From an uncultured Bizionia sp. (lineage in GTDB: Bacteria; Bacteroidota; Bacteroidia; Flavobacteriales; Flavobacteriaceae), in the NCBI GenBank assembly GCA_947496215.1, contig CANMCF010000001.1, forward strand, positions 1-64,000: 64,000 bases of DNA. The letters are read 5' to 3'. The translations under genes were made by a program, and so were the position numbers. Below, in pieces: positions 8,222 through 17,467 of the stretch. Under the pieces are notes generated by a model that was not told where the DNA came from, did not search any database, and worked only from the letters and a program-made list of their open reading frames with translations. The first letter of the stretch is position 1. Every line of letters starts with the position of its first letter.

Positions 8222-9640
8222 CTAAGCCTCTCTTAACTCTAGCAACACAACGTTTTCGACGTGGTGCGTTTGCGGAAACATATCTACCGCCTGTGTTTTT
8301 GTTACTTTGTACATAGCATCCATCAAGGCCAAATCTCTGGCTTGCGTTGCACTGTTGCAGCTTACGTATACTACTTTTTTTGGAGCGACATTCAATATTT
8401 GTTGTACAACGTCCTTGTGCATCCCATCTCTAGGAGGATCTGTAATGATGACATCTGGTTGCCCGTTGGCTTCAATAAAATCTTGATTGAATACATTTTT
8501 CATGTCACCTACATGGAACTCTACGTTGTCAATGCCATTTAATAGTGCATTTTCTCTGGCAGCTATAATCGCATCTGGTACAGATTCCACTCCAACCACT
8601 TTTTTGGCTTGCTTGGCAACAAATTGTGCAATGGTTCCAGTTCCCGTATATAAATCGTATACCAATTCGTCACCTTTCAAACTTGCTAATTCCCTTGTTA
8701 GCTTATACAGTTCATAAGCTTGCTCGGAGTTGGTTTGATAAAAGGATTTGGCATTGATCTTAAACTTCAAACCTTCCATTGCTTCAAAAATATGATCCTG
8801 TCCTTTGTAACAAATAACATTCTGATCATAAATGGTATCATTGGCCTTTTCGTTTACGACATACTGCAAAGAGGTTATTTGCGGAAACGTTTCAGCAAGA
8901 TGGTCCAACAACAACTCACGTTTTTGCTTGTCTTCCTTGAAAAACTGAACCATGACCATGATATCTCCCGTAGAAGACGTACGAATCATCATTGTACGCA
9001 ACAACCCTGTTTGATTACGGGTATTGAAAAACTCCAATTCATTTTCAATGGCAAATGCCTTTACGGCATTTCTTATGTCATTGGAAGGATCTGCCTGTAA
9101 ATGGCATTTCCTTACGTCCAATATTTTATCCCACATGCCTGGAATATGGAATCCCAATGCATTTCTGTCTCCAAGGTCTTCATCGGATTGTACTTCTTCT
9201 ATAGTCAACCAACGAGAGTCACTAAAGGAAAACTCCATTTTGTTTCTGTAAAAATACTGTTCTGCAGCACCTAGAATGGGAGTAACCTCCGGTAATTCTA
9301 TGTGCCCGATTCGGGTTAGGTTATTCACAACCTCTTTTTCCTTGTAAAACAATTGGTGTTCGTAACCCATGTCTTGCCATTTGCAACCTCCACAGGTTCC
9401 AAAATGTTCGCAAGCCGGTTCTGTGCGTTTGTCCGACAGTTTATGAAAAGCAATGGCTTTGCCTTCATAATAAGCTTTGCGCTTTTTGAAAGTTTGAACA
9501 TCTACTACATCTCCGGGTACGGCATTGGGAAGGAAAATGACTTTTCCGTCTTCTGCTCTGGCAACAGTCTTTCCTTTGGCTCCTGCATCTATAACTTCTA
9601 CGTTGGTAAAAATTTGTTTTCTATTTTTTCTTCTTGACAT
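8222..9640 (-). CDS. rlmD: 23S rRNA (uracil-C5)-methyltransferase RlmD family
   Basis: TRAM-like N-terminus, CEHFGTCGGCKWQ Fe-S cluster motif, DPPRDGMH, YVSCNSATQARDL. Confidence 0.9.
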   Translation of the reverse strand: MSRRKNRKQIFTNVEVIDAGAKGKTVARAEDGKVIFLPNAVPGDVVDVQTFKKRKAYYEGKAIAFHKLSDKRTEPACEHFGTCGGCKWQDMGYEHQLFYKEKEVVNNLTRIGHIELPEVTPILGAAEQYFYRNKMEFSFSDSRWLTIEEVQSDEDLGDRNALGFHIPGMWDKILDVRKCHLQADPSNDIRNAVKAFAIENELEFFNTRNQTGLLRTMMIRTSSTGDIMVMVQFFKEDKQKRELLLDHLAETFPQITSLQYVVNEKANDTIYDQNVICYKGQDHIFEAMEGLKFKINAKSFYQTNSEQAYELYKLTRELASLKGDELVYDLYTGTGTIAQFVAKQAKKVVGVESVPDAIIAARENALLNGIDNVEFHVGDMKNVFNQDFIEANGQPDVIITDPPRDGMHKDVVQQILNVAPKKVVYVSCNSATQARDLALMDAMYKVTKTQAVDMFPQTHHVENVVLLELREA

Positions 9641-9766
9641 AAATGCAAAAATAATAATAGCAATAAATAAAATGGAAGTAATTTGAATTATCTTTAATAA
9701 ACTTCTTCTAAAAATGAACCTTTTTAGTTTTTTATTGTCTTTGTAGTATAAGTCAATCTTATTTTA

Positions 9767-10315
9767 ATGAATAAAAAAGATAAAATAGCTGACGGATCAT
9801 TGGTCAAACAATACCAAAACGGAAATAATGAGGCCTTACCGTTATTGGTGAAAAGGTGGCATAGGCAATTTTGCAATAAAGCCTATTGGTTGGTAAAAGA
9901 TGTCGACGTTGCCAAGGACATTGCCCAGGACAGTTGGAATACGATCATGGACAAGGTCCACAATCTCAAAGACCCAAACAGTTTTGGAGGTTGGGCAATG
10001 CGAATCGTGTACACGAAATCCCTGAATTGGATTAAGGATAATAATAGAAACAGAAAAAAACTCGAAAGCTATCGTTATGAACAATCTACTGTGGAGGAGG
10101 AAAGTGTGGGTGATGGCAACATCAATAAAAAGCTATTGAAAGCAGTGTATTCACTTCCTGAACACCAACAAACGGTAATTCGCCTGTTTTATGTACAAGA
10201 CTATTCATTAAAGGAAATAAGTGCGATTTTAGATATATCGACAGGAACAACAAAGTCTAGATTATTTCACGCTAGAGAACAATTAAAATTAATATTAAAA
10301 ACTAAGAAATCATGA
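9767..10315 (+). CDS. RNA polymerase sigma factor, ECF sigma-70 family
   Basis: sigma2 (AKDIAQDSWNTIM) and sigma4 (LPEHQQTVIRLFYVQDYSLKEISAILDIS) motifs. Confidence 0.9.
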   Translation: MNKKDKIADGSLVKQYQNGNNEALPLLVKRWHRQFCNKAYWLVKDVDVAKDIAQDSWNTIMDKVHNLKDPNSFGGWAMRIVYTKSLNWIKDNNRNRKKLESYRYEQSTVEEESVGDGNINKKLLKAVYSLPEHQQTVIRLFYVQDYSLKEISAILDISTGTTKSRLFHAREQLKLILKTKKS

Positions 10316-10698
10316 AAAATGAAATGGAAGATATCGATCAATTAATTAAAGAGACATTAACACAGGAAGAAGCAAAGTTTTACGATGGACTCGACGAACA
10401 AGGTGTATTTGCCATGGTAAAGGGATTGTTTAAAGGGAAGAACAAATGGATCATGCTCTTAATGAACATTGTGACTTTGGCTTTCTTTGCCCTATTCATA
10501 TATAGTGTTGTCCAGTTTTTTGAAGCAGACACCACTAAAGAGTTGATAAAGTGGAGTATAGGGTCCATTATGTTCTTGTTGGGAGTAAGCATGTTAAAAA
10601 TATTCGCATGGATGCAAATGGATAAGAATGCTCTATTGAGAGAAATGAAGCGTTTGGAACTGCAAGTGTCTTCGCTGGCAAATAAATTGTCTTCATAA
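10312..10698 (+). CDS. DUF6768-like membrane protein, possible partner of the sigma factor
   Basis: 4-bp overlap with sigma gene; IDQLIKETLTQEEAKFYDGLDEQGVFAMVKGLFKGK and two TM segments. Confidence 0.65.
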   Translation: MKNEMEDIDQLIKETLTQEEAKFYDGLDEQGVFAMVKGLFKGKNKWIMLLMNIVTLAFFALFIYSVVQFFEADTTKELIKWSIGSIMFLLGVSMLKIFAWMQMDKNALLREMKRLELQVSSLANKLSS

Positions 10699-10730
10699 TA
10701 TTTTAAAGCTTCCTTATAATTTAGTAATTT

Positions 10731-10836
10731 GCGAGCCCTAGGGATGATTTCTCTCCCACGCTGAATTTTCGATTCTTCGAAAGGATAAAGGTACAGAAGG
10801 AATGGTTATTTTATCCACATTTAAAATTTAATTAAA
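10731..10836 (+). promoter_or_regulatory. structured leader of rocD
   Basis: GCG/CGC and GGGA/TCCC nested pairing, then TTTCGA-TTCT-TCGAAA hairpin. Confidence 0.35.
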
Positions 10837-12081
10837 ATGGCTGTTTTAGAACAATTAACATCGCAACAAGCGATAGATTTAGAAAACAAGTACGGCGCTC
10901 ACAATTATCACCCACTTCCAGTAGTATTGAGTAAAGGGGAAGGTGTATACGTTTGGGACGTAGAAGGAAAAAAGTATTATGATTTTTTATCAGCTTATTC
11001 AGCTGTAAACCAAGGGCATTGTCATCCGAGAATTGTTGATGCAATGGTAAACCAAGCGAGACAATTGAGTTTGACTTCCAGAGCATTCTACAACGATGTT
11101 TTAGGTAAGTACGAGCAATTCGCAACCAATTTTTTTGGTTATGACAAGTTGTTACCAATGAACACGGGTGCCGAGGCTGTGGAAACAGCTTTGAAACTAT
11201 GTAGAAAATGGGCTTACGAAGTTAAGGGAATCAATGAAAATGAAGCGGAGATCATAGTTTGTGAAAACAACTTCCATGGTAGGACGACTACCATCATCTC
11301 CTTTTCAAACGATCCGATAGCACGTAAAAACTTTGGACCATACACGGCAGGATTCATTAAAATCGAGTACGATAACTTACAAGCCCTGGAAGAAGCGCTT
11401 ACCAGCAATAAAAATGTAGCAGGATTTTTGGTGGAACCTATCCAAGGAGAAGCTGGAGTTTATGTGCCATCTGAAGGATATTTGACAAAAGCTAGAGCAT
11501 TATGTGAAAAACACAATGTATTGTTTATTGCAGACGAAGTACAAACAGGAATAGCAAGAACAGGTCGTTTGTTGGCAATAGATCATGAAGAGATAAAGGC
11601 TGATATCCTAATTCTAGGAAAAGCATTGTCTGGTGGAGCTTATCCTGTATCTGCAGTGTTGGCAAACGATAACATAATGAATGTCATCAAGCCAGGAAAT
11701 CATGGTAGTACTTTTGGAGGGAATCCTATAGCTGCAGCAGTAGCGATAGCAGCCTTGGAAGTAGTCAAAGATGAAGAGCTGGCTAAAAATGCTTCCGAAC
11801 TGGGAGAGTTGTTTAGAAGTGAGATTTCCAAATTTGTAGAAACAAGCTCCATTGTGAACGCAGTAAGAGGTAAAGGGTTACTCAATGCCATCCTGATCAA
11901 TGATACAGAAGAAAGTGATACAGCATGGAACATATGTCTGGCCCTTAGAGACAATGGATTGTTGGCTAAACCAACCCACGGTAACATTATTAGATTTGCA
12001 CCACCTTTGGTTATGACCAAAGAACAATTGTTGGATTGTGTGTCCATCATTGTGAAAACCCTCAAACAGTTTGAGAAATAA
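10837..12081 (+). CDS. rocD: ornithine--oxo-acid transaminase
   Basis: class III aminotransferase; [30 protein letters not shown]...[11 protein letters not shown]. Confidence 0.93.
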   Translation: MAVLEQLTSQQAIDLENKYGAHNYHPLPVVLSKGEGVYVWDVEGKKYYDFLSAYSAVNQGHCHPRIVDAMVNQARQLSLTSRAFYNDVLGKYEQFATNFFGYDKLLPMNTGAEAVETALKLCRKWAYEVKGINENEAEIIVCENNFHGRTTTIISFSNDPIARKNFGPYTAGFIKIEYDNLQALEEALTSNKNVAGFLVEPIQGEAGVYVPSEGYLTKARALCEKHNVLFIADEVQTGIARTGRLLAIDHEEIKADILILGKALSGGAYPVSAVLANDNIMNVIKPGNHGSTFGGNPIAAAVAIAALEVVKDEELAKNASELGELFRSEISKFVETSSIVNAVRGKGLLNAILINDTEESDTAWNICLALRDNGLLAKPTHGNIIRFAPPLVMTKEQLLDCVSIIVKTLKQFEK

Positions 12082-12114
12082 ATGAGATAATACAGAATAT
12101 TGTAAGATCATATA

Positions 12115-12155
12115 AAAAGTGGCTTTCTTGATTATGGAGAGTCACTTTTTTTTAT
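12115..12155 (+). terminator. terminator after rocD
   Basis: imperfect AAGTGGCTTTC/GGAGAGTCACTT stem plus T-run. Confidence 0.6.
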
Positions 12156-12568
12156 GGAGCCAATATTGTAAAGGGGTAAATATCTATATTTCTCAAAATC
12201 CAATATGAGATAACTAAAATCAAAATGATTTTGGTTACCATCGATCTATGTAAAAGATTGGTATGATTCTTATTCATAAAGTGGTTTAAGCCATAGATAG
12301 TTATTTGATAGGCAATAACAATTATCAATAGAAAGATCAGTATGTTATGTTTAAGGCCTTCAATGAAATCTCCTTGTAGGATTTTATGAATGGCTCTTTG
12401 GCTTCCACATCCAGGGCAATGTAAACCAGTAGCTTGGTGAAATATGCATTTAGGAAAAAAGCTATGTTGTGAAGGGTTGTAAAAAAAATACAGTGATAGC
12501 ATTCCTAAAAACACTATCACTGATATAAAAATAAAATACTTCTTATTTTCAAGGAAAAAATTATGCAT
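12152..12568 (-). CDS. DUF2752 membrane protein
   Basis: CPGCGSQRAIHKILQGD motif, TM segments. Confidence 0.8.
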   Translation of the reverse strand: MHNFFLENKKYFIFISVIVFLGMLSLYFFYNPSQHSFFPKCIFHQATGLHCPGCGSQRAIHKILQGDFIEGLKHNILIFLLIIVIAYQITIYGLNHFMNKNHTNLLHRSMVTKIILILVISYWILRNIDIYPFTILAP

Positions 12569-12821
12569 TTGCTATCAAGGCAAAGCCAACAAAAACCATG
12601 TAAAGAATTATTCCAACTACACCGACACCTATGGAAACAAGTCCCCAAGTCTTGGCGTTTTTAGAGGACTTCTCTGCCAGTTCATAATTTCCATCTTCAT
12701 AAGCACTATTTACTTTTGTGGCATATATAATGCTTACGACACCTAAAGGCAAGCAACATATAATAGTACTAATAATGGCTAATGCCAAGTAGCTATTTGG
12801 TCTTTTGGGTTTGTTTTCCAT
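12561..12821 (-). CDS. CD225/dispanin (IFITM-like) membrane protein
   Basis: ICCLPLGVVSIIYATKVNSAYEDGNYELAEKSSKNAKTW. Confidence 0.8.
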   Translation of the reverse strand: MENKPKRPNSYLALAIISTIICCLPLGVVSIIYATKVNSAYEDGNYELAEKSSKNAKTWGLVSIGVGVVGIILYMVFVGFALIANA

Positions 12822-12860
12822 AATTCAAAATATGTTTTGTGTTAATTTAGTTGATGATTG

Positions 12861-13181
12861 TTATCCTTGCTGGGCCTTTTCCATTGCTTCTTGCCATACT
12901 CTTTGCATTTCATCCCATCCAACAGTATAAATTTGATAAATTGTATATGCTAGGTACAATACATTGATTATAACAATGATCAATGCAACTGTTTTAGCTG
13001 TATTCATAGCATTGGTGTCTCCTTCGTAATCATCAGGATTTAATTGGGCATCTTTTATCTTGTTGTTTGCGATGAAGTATGCAGGAGCAGCTAGTAATAC
13101 TCCTAAACCTCCAACACAACAGCATAGTAGCCCAAAAATAGATAATACATAAGTTAAAGTTGGATTGAGTTGTTTTTTCAT
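12861..13181 (-). CDS. CCC-motif membrane protein
   Basis: GLLCCCVGGLGVLLAAPAYFIANNKI; two TM segments. Confidence 0.7.
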   Translation of the reverse strand: MKKQLNPTLTYVLSIFGLLCCCVGGLGVLLAAPAYFIANNKIKDAQLNPDDYEGDTNAMNTAKTVALIIVIINVLYLAYTIYQIYTVGWDEMQRVWQEAMEKAQQG

Positions 13182-13195
13182 GATGAGTTTTTAAG

Positions 13196-13480
13196 TTAAT
13201 TGATTTTTTTGATGATAAAGCTAATAATAATAATTAAAACGGAAGCTATGGCTAGTCCGTTAATGATTTTGTTGCGATTGTTGAACTTATAGAAAAAGGA
13301 AACTCCAATGATCAATGCCAAAGGAAGTAATGTGTAAATCGCGGGATACATTTTAAAGGCAGCAATAAATTCTCCGTGAAGCAACAAACTTAAAGAACGT
13401 TGCAATCCACAGCCCATACATTCAAAACCAAATAATTTCTTGTTTAGGCAGGGGAGCATGTATTCTTCTTGAAATGGCAT
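13196..13480 (-). CDS. DUF2752 membrane protein
   Basis: CMGCGLQRSLSLLLHGEF motif; start revised from 13543 because the longer ORF runs through a terminator hairpin. Confidence 0.75.
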   Translation of the reverse strand: MPFQEEYMLPCLNKKLFGFECMGCGLQRSLSLLLHGEFIAAFKMYPAIYTLLPLALIIGVSFFYKFNNRNKIINGLAIASVLIIIISFIIKKIN

Positions 13481-13523
13481 TGAAATAGTAGTTTCAACAA
13501 ATGTATAAAAAATGTCATAATAA

Positions 13524-13556
13524 AAAAGTTGATGTCTTTTCAAACATCAACTTTTT
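13524..13556 (-). terminator. hairpin terminator of the 13586 gene
   Basis: AAAAAGTTGATGT/ACATCAACTTTTT stem. Confidence 0.75.
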
Positions 13557-13585
13557 ATAGGTTATATTGTTTTTGGTCACAATTG

Positions 13586-15373
13586 TTAGTTGGCCACTAT
13601 TATTTTCTTGTTTATTGTTTGTTTGTTGGCAAGTGTTACATTGACTACATATAAACCATCGCTTAAACTTTTCGTTGGGAAGTCATAACGAGTGGAAGTG
13701 TTTAAGTTTACTTCTTGCATTACTCTTTTTCCTAAAGCATCATACAATGTCACGGATTTAACATCTACGCTATTCGGGTTTTTTATGGTCAATTGAGAGA
13801 CATTGTTATTCTGTAAAATTGTAAATTCATTGGTGTCAAATTCTGTTATACCCAATACATCGCTTCCATCTTTGAATGTGATTTCAAATCTGTCAGTATA
13901 TTCTCCAGCTTCCAAATTGACTTCAAAATCAACCTCGTCCAAATCATAATATACATCTGTTTCCTTGTCGTGAAGGTAAATAGGTTGATCTTCAAAATTC
14001 TGAACGTCATGAATTTTCAAAGTCAATGGCATTGCTTCATCAAGGACAACAACCAAAGGAATCTTTAAATCCACATCGAAATTATGTGCTTGAGTGATAT
14101 ATGCCATATCTTCCAATATGAAATAGGCGTCAGCTGGGTTAGGGTTGGAGTTGTTTGATTCTAATCCATAATCAAAACCATTGGTTGCAGAACTATGGAA
14201 GTTATGTAACAATTGTCTGGTATGATGTTGATCGAAATCAATGTTCAGTCTAAATCGTTTGTATTCTGATCCAACTATTTGATAGCCATTCTCGTCATAA
14301 GTCAATTCATTTATGGTACCGGTTACTTGTTGTGTATCTGTATCATCACCAGTAGTTCTGAAAAACTCGCTATTTACACCAGACTGTTTGTAATATTCCC
14401 TATGGCTATTTCTGGTAAACGTAGTCCCAGCTCCAGTTCCTTCAATCATAAATCCTTGTCCTACAGGGATATATCTGTGAACGGCTTTACCACTGGTAGA
14501 AGTACCAGTGTCAGTTCCATTTGTACCATCTTGATTTACAGTATGAAATACAGCAGGAACGAAAGATTCTATCATACCATCTGAACTTATCGTGTAAGTC
14601 GCATATCCTCCGATATAATTATTCAGGACATGTGATAGAGCTGTTAAGTCTTGTTCCCAAAAATATAGAGTACCAGTAATCAAGCCAGAATTGGTTGCAT
14701 CGTGTATGTAATCTACCGTATCCAAAGCTGAAGGGTAAGGATTGCCAACCAATGTGAATTGAGCATTCAGTACAGAAGTACCGATGGTCCCAGTATTTGG
14801 CTTTCCTCTAAAATCGTATAATTGAGTAAGAGATCCTGTAGATCCTTTCATGGTAAAGCCATAACCAGAAGCTACATCTCCGGTTGAACCTACATAGTCC
14901 CATTCGCTGTATACAGTACCTGGGTTATATTTCCACAACCAATATTGAGCGATTTCCAATGGAGATGATGATCCATCATAACCTGTGATAAGTGAAGCAG
15001 CGTTGCTTGTGGTCAAGCCTGTTACGCCATATAAATTTGAAGTAGGCGAAAAGTTTCTATTCGTATTGTCGTTTGAGAGCACATTTCCAACTGGAGATGA
15101 CCAGTAGTTATATGCAAAATTGTGTACAGTACCTCTTTGGTAAACACTCAGTTCTCCAATTCCAGAGTTCCCGGTAGTTCCGGAACCTTGTACCAACTGA
15201 GCTTCATTTCTCAGGTAGATAGTGGCATCTGCTTCTTCCAAGTTTACATCATCCTCAACAAACACAACTTCATCATTGACAAAGATGTATGCATTGTTTC
15301 TAACACTTAGTTGAGCATAAGCAGCACTTAAAACGAAAAAAAGAATAAAAATTTGAATGTAGGTTTTTTTCAT
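13586..15373 (-). CDS. T9SS type A sorting domain-containing secreted protein
   Basis: signal peptide; C-terminal TIKNPNSVDVKSVTLYDALGKRV...LSDGLYVVNVTL...KKIIV. Confidence 0.85.
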   Translation of the reverse strand: MKKTYIQIFILFFVLSAAYAQLSVRNNAYIFVNDEVVFVEDDVNLEEADATIYLRNEAQLVQGSGTTGNSGIGELSVYQRGTVHNFAYNYWSSPVGNVLSNDNTNRNFSPTSNLYGVTGLTTSNAASLITGYDGSSSPLEIAQYWLWKYNPGTVYSEWDYVGSTGDVASGYGFTMKGSTGSLTQLYDFRGKPNTGTIGTSVLNAQFTLVGNPYPSALDTVDYIHDATNSGLITGTLYFWEQDLTALSHVLNNYIGGYATYTISSDGMIESFVPAVFHTVNQDGTNGTDTGTSTSGKAVHRYIPVGQGFMIEGTGAGTTFTRNSHREYYKQSGVNSEFFRTTGDDTDTQQVTGTINELTYDENGYQIVGSEYKRFRLNIDFDQHHTRQLLHNFHSSATNGFDYGLESNNSNPNPADAYFILEDMAYITQAHNFDVDLKIPLVVVLDEAMPLTLKIHDVQNFEDQPIYLHDKETDVYYDLDEVDFEVNLEAGEYTDRFEITFKDGSDVLGITEFDTNEFTILQNNNVSQLTIKNPNSVDVKSVTLYDALGKRVMQEVNLNTSTRYDFPTKSLSDGLYVVNVTLANKQTINKKIIVAN

Positions 15374-15660
15374 AACTCAATTTTAAAATTAATAATGGGA
15401 TAAACAAATATAGAAAAAAATACCAGATAAAAAAATTAAATGCGATTTAGTGATGTTTTAAGTTTTATCTCTTTGTTTATCAATGAGTTATTTTTGTTTA
15501 GCGAACTGCTTTTTGTAACTAACAATTATTAGTTTTGTGTTTTTTGACGATAAAATAGGTTTTTTATCGATGTTTTTTGGATTTATTTCATTCAGTTTGC
15601 ATAAGTAAATTACAATGCCTAAGTGATTTTTTATGTTTAGATTTGCAGTAATAATTCACA

Positions 15661-15876
15661 ATAAAAATTGCGAAAATCATCAAAAGTTTAAATTACATAT
15701 TAATAGTAGTTGGAGGGATAATTGCCATTTATGCAAACGCGAATGAACAACAAAACATCCTGATTTTAATTGCCGGAATCATAATGTTGATGATAGGAGT
15801 GTATAGGGTATCGAGTACCATTCCTAGTAAACGGAGCAAGGATAAGACTAATTTTATAGGAGAAGAAGAAGAGTAG
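15661..15876 (+). CDS. small two-TM membrane protein with probable non-AUG start (uncalled in the track)
   Basis: ATA AAA ATT GCG AAA ... GAG TAG: 71 codons, (M)KIAKIIKSLNYILIVVGGIIAIYANANEQQNILILIAGIIMLMIGVYRVSS...; upstream in-frame TAA at 15652; TAGATTTG box at 15638. Confidence 0.6.
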   Translation: MKIAKIIKSLNYILIVVGGIIAIYANANEQQNILILIAGIIMLMIGVYRVSSTIPSKRSKDKTNFIGEEEE

Positions 15877-15878
15877 TT

Positions 15879-16445
15879 ATGGCATTTGCAGTAGGAGATA
15901 GAATATTTGTTTTGGATGAAGACATATCTGGGATCATAACCAAAATTTCCAATTTGGTCATCACGATAGAAGACATTGATGGTTTTGAACTTGAATTTGA
16001 AGCTTCAGACTTGGTGAAACAAGAAGATTCCTCTTTTGGTAGTGATGTGTTTTCAAACAAAAGTGCCAACCAAGCCATTTCTGAAAAAGAATCGGAAAAG
16101 CGCAGAAAGACCCCAAGGGCTAAATCTAAAGAACGTTATCAACCAACAATGGAAGTTGATTTGCACATTCACCAATTGGTGAAATCGGAGCAAGGCCTAT
16201 CTAGCCATGACAAGAAAACATTGCAGCTGGATACAGCAAGGCACAAGCTAGAATTTGCAATGAAGAAAAAGATCCAGAAGATAGTATTTATACACGGTGT
16301 GGGTGAAGGTACGTTGAAACTGGAATTGGAATACCTTTTTGGACGTTATGACAACATAAAGTTCTACGATGCAGATTATAAAAAATATGGATTGGGGGCT
16401 ACCGAAGTTTACATCTATCAAAATATAAAACCAAACAACTACTAA
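15879..16445 (+). CDS. Smr/MutS2-type Smr-domain protein
   Basis: EVDLHIHQLV...KIVFIHGVGEGTLKLELEYLF...YGLGATEVYI. Confidence 0.85.
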   Translation: MAFAVGDRIFVLDEDISGIITKISNLVITIEDIDGFELEFEASDLVKQEDSSFGSDVFSNKSANQAISEKESEKRRKTPRAKSKERYQPTMEVDLHIHQLVKSEQGLSSHDKKTLQLDTARHKLEFAMKKKIQKIVFIHGVGEGTLKLELEYLFGRYDNIKFYDADYKKYGLGATEVYIYQNIKPNNY

Positions 16446-17377
16446 AAATCAGGTGTGATTTCTCGGGATTGGTTGGTCAACGTCCCCCCATTCAATACTC
16501 CAAAATCCATAGTGTCTTGGGATAAGATACCAATGTTGATGTTCGATAATTTCAATTGTACGATGAAAGATTGGGAAATAGTATGTAACCTATAGGCTGT
16601 TGCAGGAACTGTATTGGCAACTTCATCATTTAAGTAATCTGGACCAATGCTATTGTTGGTAATGTCATTTGTTGGGTTTTGATCCTCCGTATCATTTTCT
16701 TCATCACGGGTCAATACCATATCATCATCGTCGTCGTCGTCTAAATAGTCTGGTGTTCCATCAGAATCCGTATCTTGGGCATTTGTCAAACCGTCGGTAG
16801 TGGAATAGTTGGGGTTTTCGGTCGAAGTCTTTACATTGTCACCATCGTCGTCGTCGTCCAAATAGTTTGGTAACCCATCCCCATCCGTGTCATCATCATC
16901 CAAATCACCGTTGTTGTTTATATCCTCAAGTTCTGCTGGTATGCCGTCTCCATCATCTTCCGTTAAGGTAATTATGAAATTTGCAGTAACACCATTTGAG
17001 ACGTAATCTTGAGTGATGTTGAGATTTGCTGGAGGAATATCATTGCAAAATAAGTTGGAAGGGATTGCTGAGCCATAGGTTCTATAGTTAAAAGTAGTTT
17101 CAGTTCCACTAAACTCAGGGGTGCTATTCACTAAATTGACGAATAAGGGATCCGTAGCATCTATTTCCGTTTCCAAGAGACTTTCTAGCGTTGTTGCAGG
17201 GCTAGTTGTGATCTGTAAGGAAAGAGATTCGTCAGGGTCCGTTTTTGTCTTATAAACCACCAAGTCCCCACAAGACTCAAAGGTATCGTCAAATTCAAGT
17301 TGAACAGTGATTATGTCCCCGTCATCACAAGAAAGTAGAAGAAAAAAAACAACTAAAACAGAATATATCTTACGCAT
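16442..17377 (-). CDS. lipoprotein with thrombospondin-type-3-like Asp-rich Ca-binding repeats
   Basis: lipobox LLSC; DDDDTDGDGLPNYLDDDDDGD, DTDSDGTPDYLDDDDDDD. Confidence 0.75.
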   Translation of the reverse strand: MRKIYSVLVVFFLLLSCDDGDIITVQLEFDDTFESCGDLVVYKTKTDPDESLSLQITTSPATTLESLLETEIDATDPLFVNLVNSTPEFSGTETTFNYRTYGSAIPSNLFCNDIPPANLNITQDYVSNGVTANFIITLTEDDGDGIPAELEDINNNGDLDDDDTDGDGLPNYLDDDDDGDNVKTSTENPNYSTTDGLTNAQDTDSDGTPDYLDDDDDDDMVLTRDEENDTEDQNPTNDITNNSIGPDYLNDEVANTVPATAYRLHTISQSFIVQLKLSNINIGILSQDTMDFGVLNGGTLTNQSREITPDF

Positions 17378-17467
17378 AGAAAAGTGTATTGATCAGCAAA
17401 AATAATAGAATTGTCAAATTATAACGTAGCATAAGGGAATTAATTTTATTTCGGCTATTTTTGTACT

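Noticed and set aside
16725-16905. Simple GTC/GAT microsatellite repeats
   Set aside because: They are the codons of Asp-rich thrombospondin-type-3-like repeats in the 16442-17377 CDS.
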